Origin: Cryptomeria japonica
Lineage: Eukaryota; Streptophyta; Pinopsida; Cupressales; Cupressaceae
Length of the DNA stretch: 64,000 nucleotides
Direction: 5' to 3'
Assembly: GCF_030272615.1 (NCBI RefSeq)
Contig: NC_081410.1
Coordinates: forward strand, 285,571,957-285,635,956
Shown here: piece after piece, positions 19,639-32,700 of the stretch
Layout of the letters: each line of letters starts with the position of its first letter
Position numbering within the stretch: position 1 is the stretch's first letter
The notes under the pieces: model-generated
Seen by the model: the letters and a program-made list of their open reading frames with translations, nothing else
Databases searched by the model: none
Told to the model about the DNA's origin: nothing
Program-made: the position numbers and the translations under genes

Positions 19639-22600
19639 TCAGTCCTTTGAATTGTACCGGTGAGGATGTGCATTTTCTCTTCTAGTGTCTTTAGTCCTGG
19701 AACAAGTGCCTCTGAGATCTCTTCTCAAAGAGATTAGGTTGTCAAGTTTCAGACCAAGTCTACATTTAAGTTCTTTAGCCTTGAACTTTATTCTTTCCTT
19801 CTCTTTTTCAAATTTTTCAATTTTCTCCTCAAAACCTGCTATTTCCTGCTCTATAACCGATATGGGTTCTAATGAACCAATGAGATTATCAGCTATATCA
19901 TTTATTTCTTTTTGTGCTTTACTCATTTTCTTGTCTATATCCACTATGAAAATATCAGTCTTACATGTGTCTCTGTACAACTCCTTAAACTCCATTATTG
20001 TTTTGCTAAGTGTCAGTATTAGGGTATCAATGTGTCCCATGTACTTCTTTATTGTCTATTATTTTCTTGATGAAATCCAATAGTACCTCTGTCACATTAG
20101 TTGGTCTGAATTCTCTCATGGAAGAACCAAATGATTGTCCAACTACCTTAACAATCTACATTCTATCGATGTAAGTAACCTCTTTGCTTGTGTTGACCTC
20201 TGATAGGCTAGATTGTGTCTGCATCTCAACTAGAAAAGGCTTGGGTTTCTTAGCAGTTGTCAGTGGCACTGTCTCAGTTTGAACCTGCACCTCAACCTTT
20301 TTCTCTTCTAGTTTCTCAGTGTGTACCTCAGTCTGTTTCTCTGTACTTTCTACTGCCGGTTTCCCTAATGAAGTCTCAGTATTCACTGTCGGTTTCACTA
20401 ACTCAGTGGGTTTTTCAATGTGTGCACCAGTGGTATCAGTCACCATTCCAGAAGCCAGGGGATCAACTGATTATTTAGATTGTGTCTCAACCCCAATTTC
20501 AATATTTTCAACTTTATTCTCTACATGTGTTTCCACTACAATATTCTTAGCTGGTGGCTCAGTAGCCACATCTTTCTTTTCACCAGTGGTTTCCTTATCA
20601 ACCATAATATTTACCTCTTGTGTATCAATATTCATAGTATATAAAACTTTTGAATCAGGATTGGTGTCATGTGTTGTTTCCAACTCAACATTATTAGTAG
20701 CCAGTGGTGTATCAACAGTCTCAACCGGTGGAGTATCAGAAGGAGGTGGGGGAAAGTTGTCTGTCACTTTTATGCTTGGAGGTCCACCTAACTTGCCTTT
20801 ACCTTTGTCCTTATCCTTTTGGTAAACTCTAAAAGTTTTGGGTCATTTGAACTCTTCTTGTTTTTCTTTCTCCATAAAGAAGATATCTCATTTATCCGGT
20901 GTGTCTTTAGAGATTTCATTCACTCTTCCAGCCATTAAACCTACATGTTGGTGACCACTAGAAAATACTATCCTGTTTGCCTCACTTATCAATTCATCAA
21001 TTTCTTCTGTTGATTTAACTAGGTGTACAACAAGTAGCTTTTCAACTTTGATTTTCTTATCCAATTCCATAATAGCTAGCCTCTTTGCATCAAGTCTCCT
21101 ATACAAGTCACTCGGTAATCATCTACAACTTCTATCAGAAATTTCTTGTAAATGTCTAAGTGTAGAATGATACTATTTTCTATGCTTTCCTTTTCTTCAT
21201 TAGTAAAAGTATCATACAATTTACTAACATTAGACAAGTTTCCTTCATCTGTTATTTCATTCAGAAGATTGTCTAAAGGAGGAATAACTTGTTTTTCCTT
21301 CTTCTTCCTTGGTGTCATTTTCTTTGCTGGGGGCCTTACTACCTGTTGTTTCCTTCTTGTTCTCTTGGATGTAGGAGAGGGTGCTGGTGAAGGTTTTCTT
21401 TTCTTTTCTACTCTTTTAAACTCAGTTGGGATTTCACTGTCAGATGAAGATCCAATCAGTGAAAGATGAGCTTCCAGTTGTATCCCTTCCAAGTTACTTT
21501 CCTTAATACCAGTGATATTTAATATGTTTTCCTTGATCTCTTTGGCCTATTTTGTTGCTTTTCTGATAGATTGTTCTCTTTTCTTCCTTCTTTTAAGTGT
21601 TTGTACCTTGCTCTCAATGGTTTCAGCATTTCCAAATATTTTCTCTTTAGGTTCTCTAGGGGCTTCAAGTAGGGCTTTAGCATATGTCTCTATTATGTTT
21701 TCATCTGCCTCATAACCCATTTCTGTCACCCAAATAGTTCTAGGAACCGTTGCTTCCATCTAGATTTCATCTTTCTTTATAACAAAACATATTTCCTTCT
21801 GATATTTATCAACTATGCTTTGAGATAACCTTTCCCTTGTTTTCATTCTATCCTTAAATGTTTGGAAGTATTCAATTATGTTGTTTTCCTTGTCATCTCC
21901 CATGCTAGTAAGGATATACAATAGTTGTTTACCTACCGGTATGTCATAACTAAATTCTTTCCTACCTATACCAGGAACTTCCTTAGTAATGTATAGCATT
22001 AGGCACACAAGTAGATTACCAAATCTGAAAGTACCTTTCCTATCACCTTTAATTTTCTTCAGATTATCAATTAATTCATCCTTCAACCATTCACATATGT
22101 CAATCTTAGCATTAGTATTCACCATGTCATAAGCACTCTTGATACATAAACTAGAAACAAAGTTTAATTTGTTAGCATGTGTAGTTTTGTATCCTAGTAT
22201 CATGATAATGAATCTGACATTTATATCTTTCACATCATTGACTCTCAAGGATCTATTGTCATGGGTTGCACCAATTAATGTCATCACAGTGTTATTTGGA
22301 ACTTTCTTAGTTTTGTCAGGCCTGCTACTAGTGGAAGGTAAGCCAGTCACTGCCCTAAATTCTTCTTTTGTGATCTTGTGGATGGAGTCAAGCCAAAAGA
22401 ATTCCCCATGAACTTTTCTTAGCACAATTCTCACAACTTCCTTAGGAAAATCAGGAATACTAAGTATTTCCACAAAACCTAGGGTTTCTATGATCTTATG
22501 TTCCGGTTTCACAATACCATTCTCATCACAAATTACAGTCCTACACATGTTCATAATTTCATCAGCACCAAGTTCCTCAATATGACAATGTATGTATATC

Positions 22601-22836
22601 CTAGGGTCTTTTGCATATGCAATTCCTTTAGGGATTTTAGAGAATGCACCTAGGGTATCATCCTGCTTTGCTACTTCAGGTATGATTTTAAATATGAGCC
22701 TAGGGTGTTTAACCACTTCAACAACAGTAGGGTTTGCAATGAATTCAGGTGTAGAGGAGGAAACCATTTGTAGTGCCCCTACCCTAGTCAGCTTTGTAAA
22801 GACCGATTTAACCTTGGTTAACTTTTTATGTGGCAT
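19639..22836 (-). pseudogene. ORF2 of element A: plant-mobile-domain-like plus coiled-coil protein, broken
   Basis: A minus-strand frame of about 1060 codons broken by a few stops and frameshifts. The first 358 codons (22836-21760) are intact, from MPHKKLTKVKSV or the later MVSSSTPEF. They include VHGEFFWLD, KITKEEFRAVTGLPS and YDIPVGKQLLYILTSMGDD, a fold reminiscent of plant mobile domain proteins. Next come a basic serine/proline-rich stretch (PSPAPSPTSKRTRRKQQ), a Glu/Thr/Val-rich low-complexity region (20156-20767) and a terminal coiled coil (19639-20040). B carries a homologue at 38041-43012 with matching SSSTP, LGAFS-type and VHGEF(F/I)WLD motifs. Function is unknown; no enzyme motif is visible. 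It is coded downstream of ORF1 and next to the polypurine tract. Confidence 0.75.
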
Positions 22837-23668
22837 TATTGAATGGTTGATTTACCATGATGTAATGTTGTAGTCAAATATTATGATTATTGTGCGTACC
22901 TATTAATGTGATTTCACATAAATTCTTATGTAAGTTTAATTGATCTCCTGATTCTTGTTATTAATCTCAAGCTAACACCTTCATTATATATATATGTATG
23001 TATGTATGTATGCTTGTGTGACTCCTGGTTGCAGGAGATTGTAGGTATAGTACCACCTAGGTGCAAGGTTCATCTTCACCTAGATTCGTAGGGTAGAGTA
23101 TACCTCTTTTGTACTTAGAGTTTGGATTAGGTGGTCATAAAACCCTCATTTTACCCTAGTCATGCTCAAGTGAGCATTGCATGTGGTCCATTAGTTTCCC
23201 TTTTCATTTGGGTTTGCGGGTCGGGTATTTGGTTGGCTTTCTTGGGTTGCATGCTTGGCATGTGGTAAATCTGAGTATTTAATCCTAAGTAGTTATTTTG
23301 ATTTAATGTGTTCATTTATGCATTAGTAATTAAGAAACTAAAGTAAATAGGTTTCGTTTATATAATTAATCATTAATTAAAATTTCTCTTTTCATGTTTG
23401 TAGCAAGTTTAATTTAATGGTTAATTTTAAATAATGAATTTATTCAGTTTATGCATTTTGAAAGGGAAGATTTAAATTTATTCGAAATAGAAATAATTTA
23501 ATCTCTTTTGCTTTTTGGAATAGAAAGGTTAATTTTAATTATTTAAGAAAATCAATTTTGATTAGAAAAGTAAGTTTAATTCATATATATTTGATATAGT
23601 GTGAAAGATTGATTTTGGGAATTTAATTTTATTAAAAATATTCTACCCTCATTAATATTGTGAAATAC

Positions 23669-23684
23669 AAATATTATCCTTGTT
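23669..23684. repeat. LINE L target-site duplication, left
   Basis: AAATATTATCCTTGTT here and AAATATTAGCCTTGTT at 31657-31672, one mismatch in 16 bp, typical length for LINE insertion. Confidence 0.85.
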
Positions 23685-23856
23685 TTGATTAATTAAAAAA
23701 ACATGTTTTCAGGACCCGAAACCTTTAACAAAGGAGATTAAGATAAGACACCAAAAAGTCCAGTGCTTAAGAACCGCTTACAAAATGTCTGGCAAAAAAA
23801 AAGTAGTAAACCAAAAGGACAGCTACACAAACAACAACAAAGAAACAAAGAAGGCG

Positions 23857-25759
23857 CTACACAGTTATTTTCTTCAGCAGGTCCTCTGCCTTTTTCACTA
23901 GCTCGTCGTATCTGGCTTCGATAGATTTGAGGTCTTCCAGGTCCTTGTTAGGTTTCTTTTCCTTGTTTTTACCTCTGGTACAAGTTTTGGGACCTTGAGC
24001 TTCCCTTGTTCCTTCAGTATCCAGGTAAATATCAAGGATTTCCTTTTCTTCATCCAGTTTGCTGATGAGAGTGTTGGTGTTGTTAGCTAAAATCTTCAGG
24101 ATGCTTAGACTCTATTCAAAAATGCTCTTCAAACACTCCTCAATTTTGCCGACTTTGCTAATAGTATCTGAGATAGTTTGGTCATTAGTGTCAGCAAGAT
24201 TTTTCCTTTCTAGCAAATCCTTCTCTATTTTCTCAAACCTGGGGTTGAAGGCATCTCTTATGTTTTTGGCTTTAGCAATGGTACTTTTCAGGTCCTCTAT
24301 GTAATTAGCCATGGTCTTACCTTCCCCAGTATTCATGGTTTCCAAGATCAGAATTCTGTTGCAGAGTTTTTTGTTTTCGTCCACAGCTTTCTTGTAACCG
24401 TTAATAAGCCACTCCATAGTATCCATGAAACCTTGCATACCCTCTAGAGGAGGGCTGGGGGGGGGGGGGGTCAACCTTACCAGGGGTTGCCTATTCCTTT
24501 TTAGGGGTGTCCTAGATAGTGGTTGTGTCTTCAACCCTAATAGCCTCTTCCATGGTCACCTTCTCCAGATTCTATTCGACTTCCAAGGTCCTTACCTGCT
24601 TATGGACTTCTGGTTCCTTAACAATCTCCTCCTTCTTCTTGTGCTTTTTCCTGGTCTAGGTGTGAGCTTTTTTCTTCTTCTTTAGCAATCCTTGAGGGTT
24701 CTCCTCCTCAGAGTCTTCCGAGACCTCCTCCTCTGAAGAAATGGTAATCTGGGATCTCTACCTTTAGGATTTTTTCCCTTAGAAGAAGGTCTAGTTTTGA
24801 TGTGTTTCCTCTTCTTCCCACTTTCATAATCTGAAACATCCATGCTATCCTCAGTATCACTTGAAGGGTCACTGTTAGACTCCTCTTCCACTGAGAAGGC
24901 AGAGTCAAACCCCTCATCCTTAGAATCCACAGGGGGCTACATCTGGGCAATTTGGTTGGCCTTGAGATGCTCATAAATAAGGACCATTAGGCCTTGATGC
25001 ATGGAGTTTCCCCATAGGGTTCTCTTTCTAGGCCTTAATAGTAGAATTCATTGAGCAGAGTAGAAAATGGGGGAAATTAACCTTTTCATTTTGCCTAAAA
25101 TGATTCAGTAGAATGAAGTGATAACCATAAAATTTTGTGAACCTACCATCTAATGTGATGTAGCGCATTAAAACAAAGAGGACCTCCCGCCAGGGTTTGA
25201 CAAGAGCCCTAGGTGGGTAGTAGGTATATTTTGATAGCTTCCTTACTAACTTTCCTATCTCTGTAGAAGTTGCAACCTTCTCTTGTGATGCCCGTGGCTT
25301 GGGCGATTAGATCTTCATCAATTTCAACAGTTTGGTCTCCCATTTTCAGCATACCCTTTCTCCAATTTTTGCAGAAAAACTGGTGATCGTGCCATCTCAT
25401 CCATGGAGTCCCTCCATGAATTTTGAGAAACCACCCTTCTACATAATACCCCAAACATCCTCCTTCTGTTTCCATTCTTTGTAGCTGCTTGGTTCGTATC
25501 GCCTCCTGTTACCACCCATGTTGTCACTGTTCAAAGCCAAATTTGGAAACTTGCAGAACAAATTAGTTGGAGAGCTTTTTGGAACTATCAAAGTTACCCA
25601 GAAAGCATGGGAACTAATGTCATAGGTATTATAATAAGTGAGTCTCTCATTATTATAATGACTCAAAGTACTCCAATTAGTCCTTTTCATTATTATCCTG
25701 TCCATCAAGAATCTTTGGAGTGCTTCTATATCGATCATTAAAAATGATTTGCCTGACAT
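23857..25759 (-). pseudogene. LINE L ORF3: plant-mobile-domain-like plus coiled-coil protein, broken
   Basis: Starts MSGKSFLMIDIEALQRFL at 25759, overlapping the end of the RNase H by about 80 bases in another frame, and ends LLKKITV at 23857. The order is a globular region with AFWVTLIVPKSSPTNL, then QTVEIDEDLIAQATGITREG and RFTKFYGYHFILLNHF; an acidic Ser/Asp-rich linker and basic patch (KKRKHIKTRPSSKGK, 24.7-24.9 kb); then a long coiled coil (23.9-24.5 kb). IDEDLIAQATGI parallels ITKEEFRAVTGLP of element A ORF2. Several frameshifts and stops separate the pieces. A third ORF downstream of RNase H is not normal for plant L1. It could instead be host sequence carried in by read-through or a nested insertion with lost ends. 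Confidence 0.6.
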
Positions 25760-28700
25760 TTTCAGGGAGTCCTTGTTCTCCCATCCACGTAATCATTTCC
25801 TCTTTGTTAACCACCGCATTGGTAGCCCAGTCAGTAGAGCCATTGGCCTCCCGGTAAATGTGGGAAATGTAGTTTTTTTTAAAAGTACTAATAAGATCTA
25901 TAGCAATGCTGATTATATTGTTGATCGACCATGAGGGTTTTGAGATCCCCTTAAGACATTTTATGATATTGTTTGAGTCCCCTTCAATCCATAGGTAGGG
26001 ACAGTTCCATTTTTTAGCAAGGAGGATACCTTGGAGAGCTGCCATTACTTCAACTTTATGGTTAGTTTGGGTTCCAATAGGGACAACAACCATTTCCTTG
26101 CAAATTCCTTTGTCATCTCTAAGAATAGCTCCACAACCTAAAGGACCTGAGTTACCTTTGGCAGCACCGCCAAAATTAACTTTGAACCAACCAAAAGGGG
26201 GGCTTGCCATCTAGCTTCAATTCTTTTATTATGGTTGGAGTTAGAACTATCGGTAATCTTCAGATTCCATGCACTTAAGATATTTGATTCCAGAGAGTTG
26301 TTCGAGAAACAAGGACCCTCAATGATCCCTATATTTTCCAGAATCACCCATTGAATTTTCTAGAACACAATATTCTGATTGAAGGAGACATCCCTTAAGA
26401 TTCAATTATTTCTTTCTTTCCATAGACCCCACAGGATGTGAGGAAGAGATAGCTACCACAAAGTTCTCAAAAAAGAGTTAGTCCATTTTATATTCCAGGA
26501 GGAAAACAGATCACTGATAGTGTTAGGAAACACCTAGTCAATGCTAAAAATTTTAAGAAATCTATCCCAGACTAAGGCTGAGTAGGAACAGTGGATGGAA
26601 ATGTGTTCCATAGACTCTTCTTCCTGAAGGCATAGAGCGCATCTATTAGGGAAGGAAAAGCCTTTGCTTTTTAGGTTGTCAAGGGTCAAGATTTTATTTT
26701 GGAGGATGGTCTAGAAGAAGAAATTGATTGTGGGGGTAAGACCCTTAATCTAGGATTTTGACCAGTAAGGATTACCTGAAGGGGTGGGGGACAAGACACA
26801 ATACATAGAGGAAATAGTTAAAGTACCTTTGGGATCATGTTTCCAAATCAAGGAGTCTACCTCTTTATTCAACCAAACTGTAGACAGATGGATCTTGAGC
26901 TTAGAAAGGCTTGGATGGATGTTTTCAATATTCTGCCAATTATTACCAGCCCAGTACTCAACAACTAAGGAGCCAAAAGATCTAATACAAGAGGGAGCAT
27001 GGGGGGCCCATTCAATGATTTCTATCAAAGGTTTATCAAAAAGCTAGGGATCATCCCAGAATTTAACTTTCCTACCATTTCCAAATTTCCAGATCACTCC
27101 TTTGGCTAAACTTTCTTTACATTTAGAGACATGATTCCATATGTGGGATCCATTAATACTGAGATCTGAATTGATAAAAGAAGAAAGAGAGCAAGACTGC
27201 AGTGAGTACTTACTTCACCAAATTTTACACCATTCAGTATCTAAATGAAACATTCTCCATACTTGCTTGGATAGGAGAGCTTCATTTAAGGTTTGAATTC
27301 TCCTCAAGCCTAGACCTCCTTGGCTCTTCGGTCTACAGACCTGGTCCCAAGCCACCAAAGACATTCTTTTATTGTCCTCAACCCCAAACCATAGCAATCT
27401 TCTTTGAATTTTCTCGATTGCATCAGCATACTTAACTGAAATTCTGAAAAAGACTAAGATTGTAGATCATAATGCTTTGAAGAGAAGATTTAAGTAGTTG
27501 GAGCTTTCCAGCCTGACTTAAGAGGGCTCCATTCCAACCAGCTAACTTTTTTATGGAATTGGTCCACTAGAGAGCTCCATAAGGAGTCAAGAGCTGCAAT
27601 GCCCATGGGGAGACCAAGGTAGGTAGCAGGAAGATCAGAAATCCTACACTCCAGGATTCTATTGATTCTCCGTTGTCTTCTCTCAGGGGTATTGATGAAA
27701 AAACTTCACTTTTTGTCCAGTTAATTAGATGACCAAAAGTAGAGGCAAACTTACAAAGGGTACTCTTCAAGATTTTTGCTTCATAGATACTATATTCCCC
27801 CATGATAATAGTATCATCGACAAACTATTGATGAGAACAAACAAGATCAGTTGAGGAAGGTTGGAGACTCTTAAAGGAGCCTTGCAAAACCATATTTTCC
27901 ATTGTCCTTCCAAAACATTATGCCATAATAATAAAGAGGATGGGGGAAATAGGACCCCCTTGCCTTAGACCTCTAGAAGCTTGGAAGAAGTGAGATGGGG
28001 AACCATTGACAAGGACAACAAAGGAGGTAGAGGTGATAAGTTGGGTGATGAGGTCCATAACTCTAGAGGAGAAACTAAAAGACATAAGCACCTTCATGAG
28101 AAAAGACCAGTCAACCCTGTCATAGGCTTTGGAGAGATCAAGCTTGAGGATGAGACCCTGCTTCTTTGCTTTAACAAGAGAGTGGATGTTCTCATGGATA
28201 GTTAAAATAGAGTCAAGAATTTGTCGTCCAAGGACAAAACCATTTTTTTGGTGATTAATAAGAGCAGGAAGGACAAACAAAAATATGGAAGTTAGAACCT
28301 TAGAGATAATCTTCTAAAAGGAATTGCAAAGACTGATAGGTCTAAATTTGTCCATAGAGTCAGCGCCTTGAGTTTTGGGAATGAGAGCAATAAAAGTACC
28401 ATTGATCTCTTTCAATAGTTTTCTAGCCCCAAAAAATTCCTTGATCCCATTGGAAACATCTTTCCGGACAATATCCCCAAAATATTGAAAAAAGAACATG
28501 GGGAAACCATCCGGGCCAGGTGCTTTGTTACCATCGAAGGAGAAGACACCATTTTTAATTTCCAAAATTGAAGGAATTAAAGAAAGGGAGGTGTTCTTTT
28601 GTTCATCAATGAGACAAGGGATGTTATGAAGAAAAGAAGATTGAGCCTCAGCATCCAAACTGTGATCCCTCTTTAGCAGTTCTAAGAAAAACCTTTTAGC

Positions 28701-29880
28701 TTCCTTCCTAATTTCATCCTCCTTGATCATCTTCCCATTATCCACCACTAGTTTGGTAACCCTATTAACTACTTTATGCTTGATCGTCGACATATGGAAG
28801 AATCTTGTATTCCTATCTCCTTCCTTGAGCCAAATGCATCTAGATCTCTGCTTCCAGAAGGTTTCCTCTTTGGCAATGATATCATGGTATTTTTTGAGAG
28901 TCTCATTTTCATCAGCAATGGACACAGTATTGAAACCATCTTTCTAGATTTGAGCCTGTATTTCTTTAAGGTCTTCCTGGACTTTGCCTTTGGCCTCAAA
29001 AATGTTCCCAAAGATGGATTTATTCCAGAGTCTTATGTTATCCTTTACACTTTTAAGCTTCTTAACAACTCTATGCATGGTAGTTCCCTCAACTTGGATG
29101 CTCCACCATTTCTGGATATTACTTTTGATGCTTGGGTGAAGGGTCCACAATTTTTCAAATCTAAAGGGGAAGTTTCTCCTTCTATTAATGGAGTCAACAA
29201 TGAAAGTGATAGGAAAGTGATCTGAGCCAACCTGAATGTGGGCCAATAGAGAACAAAAATAATGACTATACCAGTCATCAGAGATGAGAGTCCTATCAAG
29301 ATGAACTTGGATAAGTTCATTACCAATTCTCCTATTAGTCCAAGTATAATTGCATCCCTAAATTTCCAAGTCATTCAGAGCCTGAGAATTAATGAAATCC
29401 ATAAGGGCCAACCTACTTTCCAGTTGAGGGGTGCTTCCTCCATATTTTTCCTCCTCTCTCAAAAGACTCCCATAACCAGCCAACTAAGATTTCTGAAGCT
29501 GTCCCTAGCTTGAATAAGTTTTTTCTAGAAGGAGTTTCTAGCCTTTAAAGTGTTGGGAGCATAAATGTTGGTGAGAACCCATGAAGTACCATCTTTTAAA
29601 TGCTCAAATTTGATACAAGAGAAGTTGTTATCCTGAATAATAACATGACCTTTGACAGATTTAAGGTTCCAAATGGTAGCTATGTCTCCTAAAGCACCTT
29701 CAGAACTGCCGCCACTAACATTTCCATTTTTGAAAAACTTCAATGATTCAACTTTTTCTTACTCATTTTGGTTTCTTGAATTAGAAAAATATCAGGTTTA
29801 CTGTCCCTTATCATATTCCTAATGATATCATGCTTATGGGGATTATTGAGTCCCCTAATATTCCAAGAAATAATCTTCAT
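25677..29880 (-). pseudogene. LINE L ORF2: endonuclease-RT-RNase H, broken
   Basis: Starts MKIISWNIRGLNNPHKHD at 29880. The endonuclease (28.9-29.88 kb) has SWNIRGL and LIQETK and an early frameshift near 29740. RT (27.5-28.9 kb) shows GNKAPGPDGFPMFFFQ, SKAYDRVDWSFL, RQGGPISPILF and the active-site box FVDDTIIMG (about 27.8 kb). A zinc-finger-like RT-associated region (26.4-27.1 kb) follows. The terminal RNase H (25677-26210) has VNFGGAAKGNSG, where the first catalytic aspartate is glycine, while E of EVMAALQG and D of EGDSNN remain. The ORF would nick target DNA and copy the LINE RNA. It directly follows ORF1 with a short overlap. Multiple frameshifts make it inactive. Confidence 0.88.
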
Positions 29881-29882
29881 AG

Positions 29883-31637
29883 TTACTTACCAATTCCTAA
29901 CTCCTTAAGAGTCTTCTGGGTTCCATCTGCAATGTTCTTGTTGGCCTCCTTGTTTCTGACTATATGGTTAGATGGTCGACCTAGGGAAGAGGAAATATAC
30001 CCAGTATCAACTTGAGCTATTCTGCTGGATTTCCTTAGAAGAGAAGTCGAGGGAGTAGTTCCTTTCTTATTCCTATGCTTTGGTATTTTCCACTCACCAT
30101 CTATCTCAGGAGCCGCTTCCGGGTTGCTAAGGATTTTGGAAATTTCTTCTTCATTACCCCAATTAGGGGTTCTGGAAGCATTTGAATCTTTGTTAGCTAT
30201 TTTTGAGCCCTGGTCTGTGTCTGAGAGGTTCAGACCCAAAATTGCACATTTTTGGGCTTCTTGTATTTCAAGACTAGGCATGAGCAGAGAGGAGACAGTC
30301 TTTTCTTCTTGGGAGTCAGGGATCTCTCCTTCCTCAGGTTGATCATATTTCTCTTGCAGTTCCTTTCCCTCAAAAGTGTCAGCTACCACTTCAGCTATAT
30401 CATTTGGGTAATCAGTCTGATCTTTCAGCTCCCTTGTTTGAGAAGTAACTGAAATGTTGACTTTGGTTGAATCATTTCTCAATGCTTCTTGGGTTAAGGG
30501 ACTAGAGATAGAAGTAGAGGGCACTTCCTTCTTCTCCCCCAAAGGATTAAAATGATTAGAGTTTTCTTCTTTATTCTCTGAGTTTTTAATTTGCCATACC
30601 ATTTTTTCTGGCGCTCTTTGGTTTTCAGTATGGAGCTTAGGCTACTTGGATCCTGCCTTCAGTTTGGTTGGATAGGATTTTGCCCAGTGAACTACTTTTG
30701 TACAATGGAAGTGGGCAAAGGGAATAGATTCATATTCAATATGTTGCTTCCATGTTCCCAGCTTTGATACTAAATCTATCTATTTTGGCATATCTGTATC
30801 ATGGGCTATCCCTACATAGAACCTAGCATAAGTGAGTCTCCTTTTTGAGGCTGTTACTGGGTCTATAGAAAGCAATTCACCAAAGGAGTTTGCAATTCCA
30901 AAGAAGATGCTTTCTGCCCAATATTCAAGAGGCAAGCCTTGTAGCTTTACCCAAACTAGAACTTGTGCCAAGAGAGAGTCATTCATATTTAGATTCGGTT
31001 GCCATTTCCAAAGAACCAAGGCTGTCTTTCCTAACCAACCAAGGACTCCCACAAAGAATCCTGAATTTATCTTCTTCGCATGAAAAAGTAAAAGACAGAA
31101 GGCCTTTAGGTAAGGCTGAAATTTCTACATTATCCTTAAGGGCCCATTTTCATTTGACATAAGCCCTAACAACTTCAATATTAGGACGCGAGCCCATAAA
31201 TTTGCCTACCAAGGAATTCGACATACTATTTATATTGTGATCCAAAACCAGATCAAGGATAGAGATAGCGAACTTTCCACTAGAAGGATCAGAAATATTC
31301 TTAACAGGAGGAAGAGAGGATTTATCAGTTGGTCTAGTTCCAAAGAGGGAAGACCATTTTTTTGTTTCTTTTCCGCTCTCCCCAGAGTCATCACGTGGGA
31401 TGGGCCCCCCCTGGACCCTTCCCCCAAGAGCCCAGAGGAACCCGTTGTCTCCTCTGGCAGAGTACCACCAGTCCGCGGAATGGAAACAACTTTTGGAATG
31501 TTCGGAGGCTTATCCTTCTCTCCTATGGGACCAACTACATTGATCTGGCCACTCCCACCATTGGAACCAGAGTTCCTGCCTTGCAGAGAGTTTGAATTAT
31601 GAATTCTCCCATTGCCGCCTCCTGCTCCTTCTCCCAT
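29883..31637 (-). pseudogene. LINE L ORF1: DUF4283-type RNA-binding protein, broken
   Basis: Begins MGEGAGGGNGRIHNSNS at 31637, a glycine/serine/proline-rich amino end. The middle (30780-31150) carries the DUF4283-like segment LVWVKLQGLPLEYWAESIFF with a following YARFYVGIA strand, separated by frameshifts. The carboxyl part (29883-30602) is an acidic Ser/Glu/Thr-rich tail ending TLKELGIGK. ORF1 proteins of plant LINEs bind the element RNA. No clear CCHC knuckle was found after the DUF4283 part. Confidence 0.75.
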
Positions 31638-32559
31638 CTCTAGTTTTTTAGGCTACAAATATTAGCCTTGTTAATATTGCAAAAATTAAAATTAAATGAG
31701 GGCGAGAAGCATTTTGATTTTTAATTAGAAAAGCAAATTTAGATTATTTGAATAGTGGAAGAGAATGATTTTTCATTTTATTTTTAAAAGATGGTTAAAT
31801 TCAAAAATACTCTAGAGATTAGGTCAAAGATTCTTCCATTTACCCTAGGGTTTGAAAATATTTTTGGGGGATTATTTTTGGAGAGGATTTTTTTTTGAAA
31901 ATATTTTTGGGGGAGAAGGATTTTTGGAGGAGATTTGGAGCATTTTGGGAAGAAAGGATTTCTTGAGTTGCAAGTTGGGGCTCTTCATCAGATCTTGCCA
32001 GGAATGCGAAATGAGATAGGATTCAAGTGCATCTTTTTGATTTCTTGTGTTATTGGGTTTGTCTCTTCAAAAAAAACAAATATTGGGGAATGGTTGTTCT
32101 TGAATATTTCTTTCTTAAAACTTCCATGAATGTTCTTAAAATTTAAGTTTTAGTTTTGGGAATATTGGTTGTTTTTGGGTCAAGATTGGTTAAATAAAGT
32201 AAATAAATGGGTGTAAATCTATCTTAGTTTGCCAAATATGGTGTTGCTGGTTGAGAAAATTTGCCTATTTGAAAGTTGTTCAACAAAGATTGTGTATTTG
32301 TACAACCAATATTATGTTGGAAAAATTTCCAATATTGTTGTTATTGGTCATTCTAGAAAATATTATAGAGACTGTGAATGAAAGAAATTGGGGGTTTTAG
32401 TTTTCTATTATTTTAATTTTATGGGGTTGTTGATTCAATTTAAAATCAATTGATAAAATGTAAATCAAAATTTAAATTTTATTTGGGGCTAGGGTTTGGC
32501 GGGTGGAGGAGCCAAGGCCCGACTCACGCCGCCTCCCTTTCCCCTCCCCCCCGTGGGTT

Positions 32560-32700
32560 CCATAGTGTCGCGATCACACAGTGGTCATAGGAAACCTTGT
32601 GACCACAGAGGCCATAGGGACTTGCATCCACGGTGGCCGCAGGGAAACCATGCGTCCCCAGTGTGGCCACAGGGGAGCTATGAGGGCTTTCCACCTCTCC
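32560..32700. repeat. GC-rich degenerate ~27-bp repeat in LTR H
   Basis: About four units of the form CACAGTGGYCATAGGGAAACC, rich in CG and CCACGG, form the only GC-rich island in an otherwise AT-rich LTR. It could be the remains of a promoter region. Confidence 0.5.

Larger units (their letters stand above)
23685..31656 (-). mobile_element. Element L: L1-type LINE with three ORFs
   Basis: Bounded by a 16-bp target duplication. On the minus strand it has ORF1 with a DUF4283-like domain (29883-31637), ORF2 with endonuclease, RT, zinc-finger and RNase H (25677-29880) and an unusual ORF3 (23857-25759). The 3' end lacks a clear poly(A) tail, showing only AAAACAAGG at the junction. At 7.97 kb it is long for a plant L1 because of ORF3. 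All frames contain stops or frameshifts. Confidence 0.85.

Noticed and set aside
20319-20825. Plus-strand Ser/Val/Thr-rich frame opposite element A ORF2
   Set aside because: Mirror of the low-complexity Glu/Thr/Val region of ORF2 on the minus strand.
21760-22836. Host gene for a plant mobile domain protein
   Set aside because: The frame lies between LTRs with a matching target duplication and has a colinear copy in element B, so it belongs to the elements.
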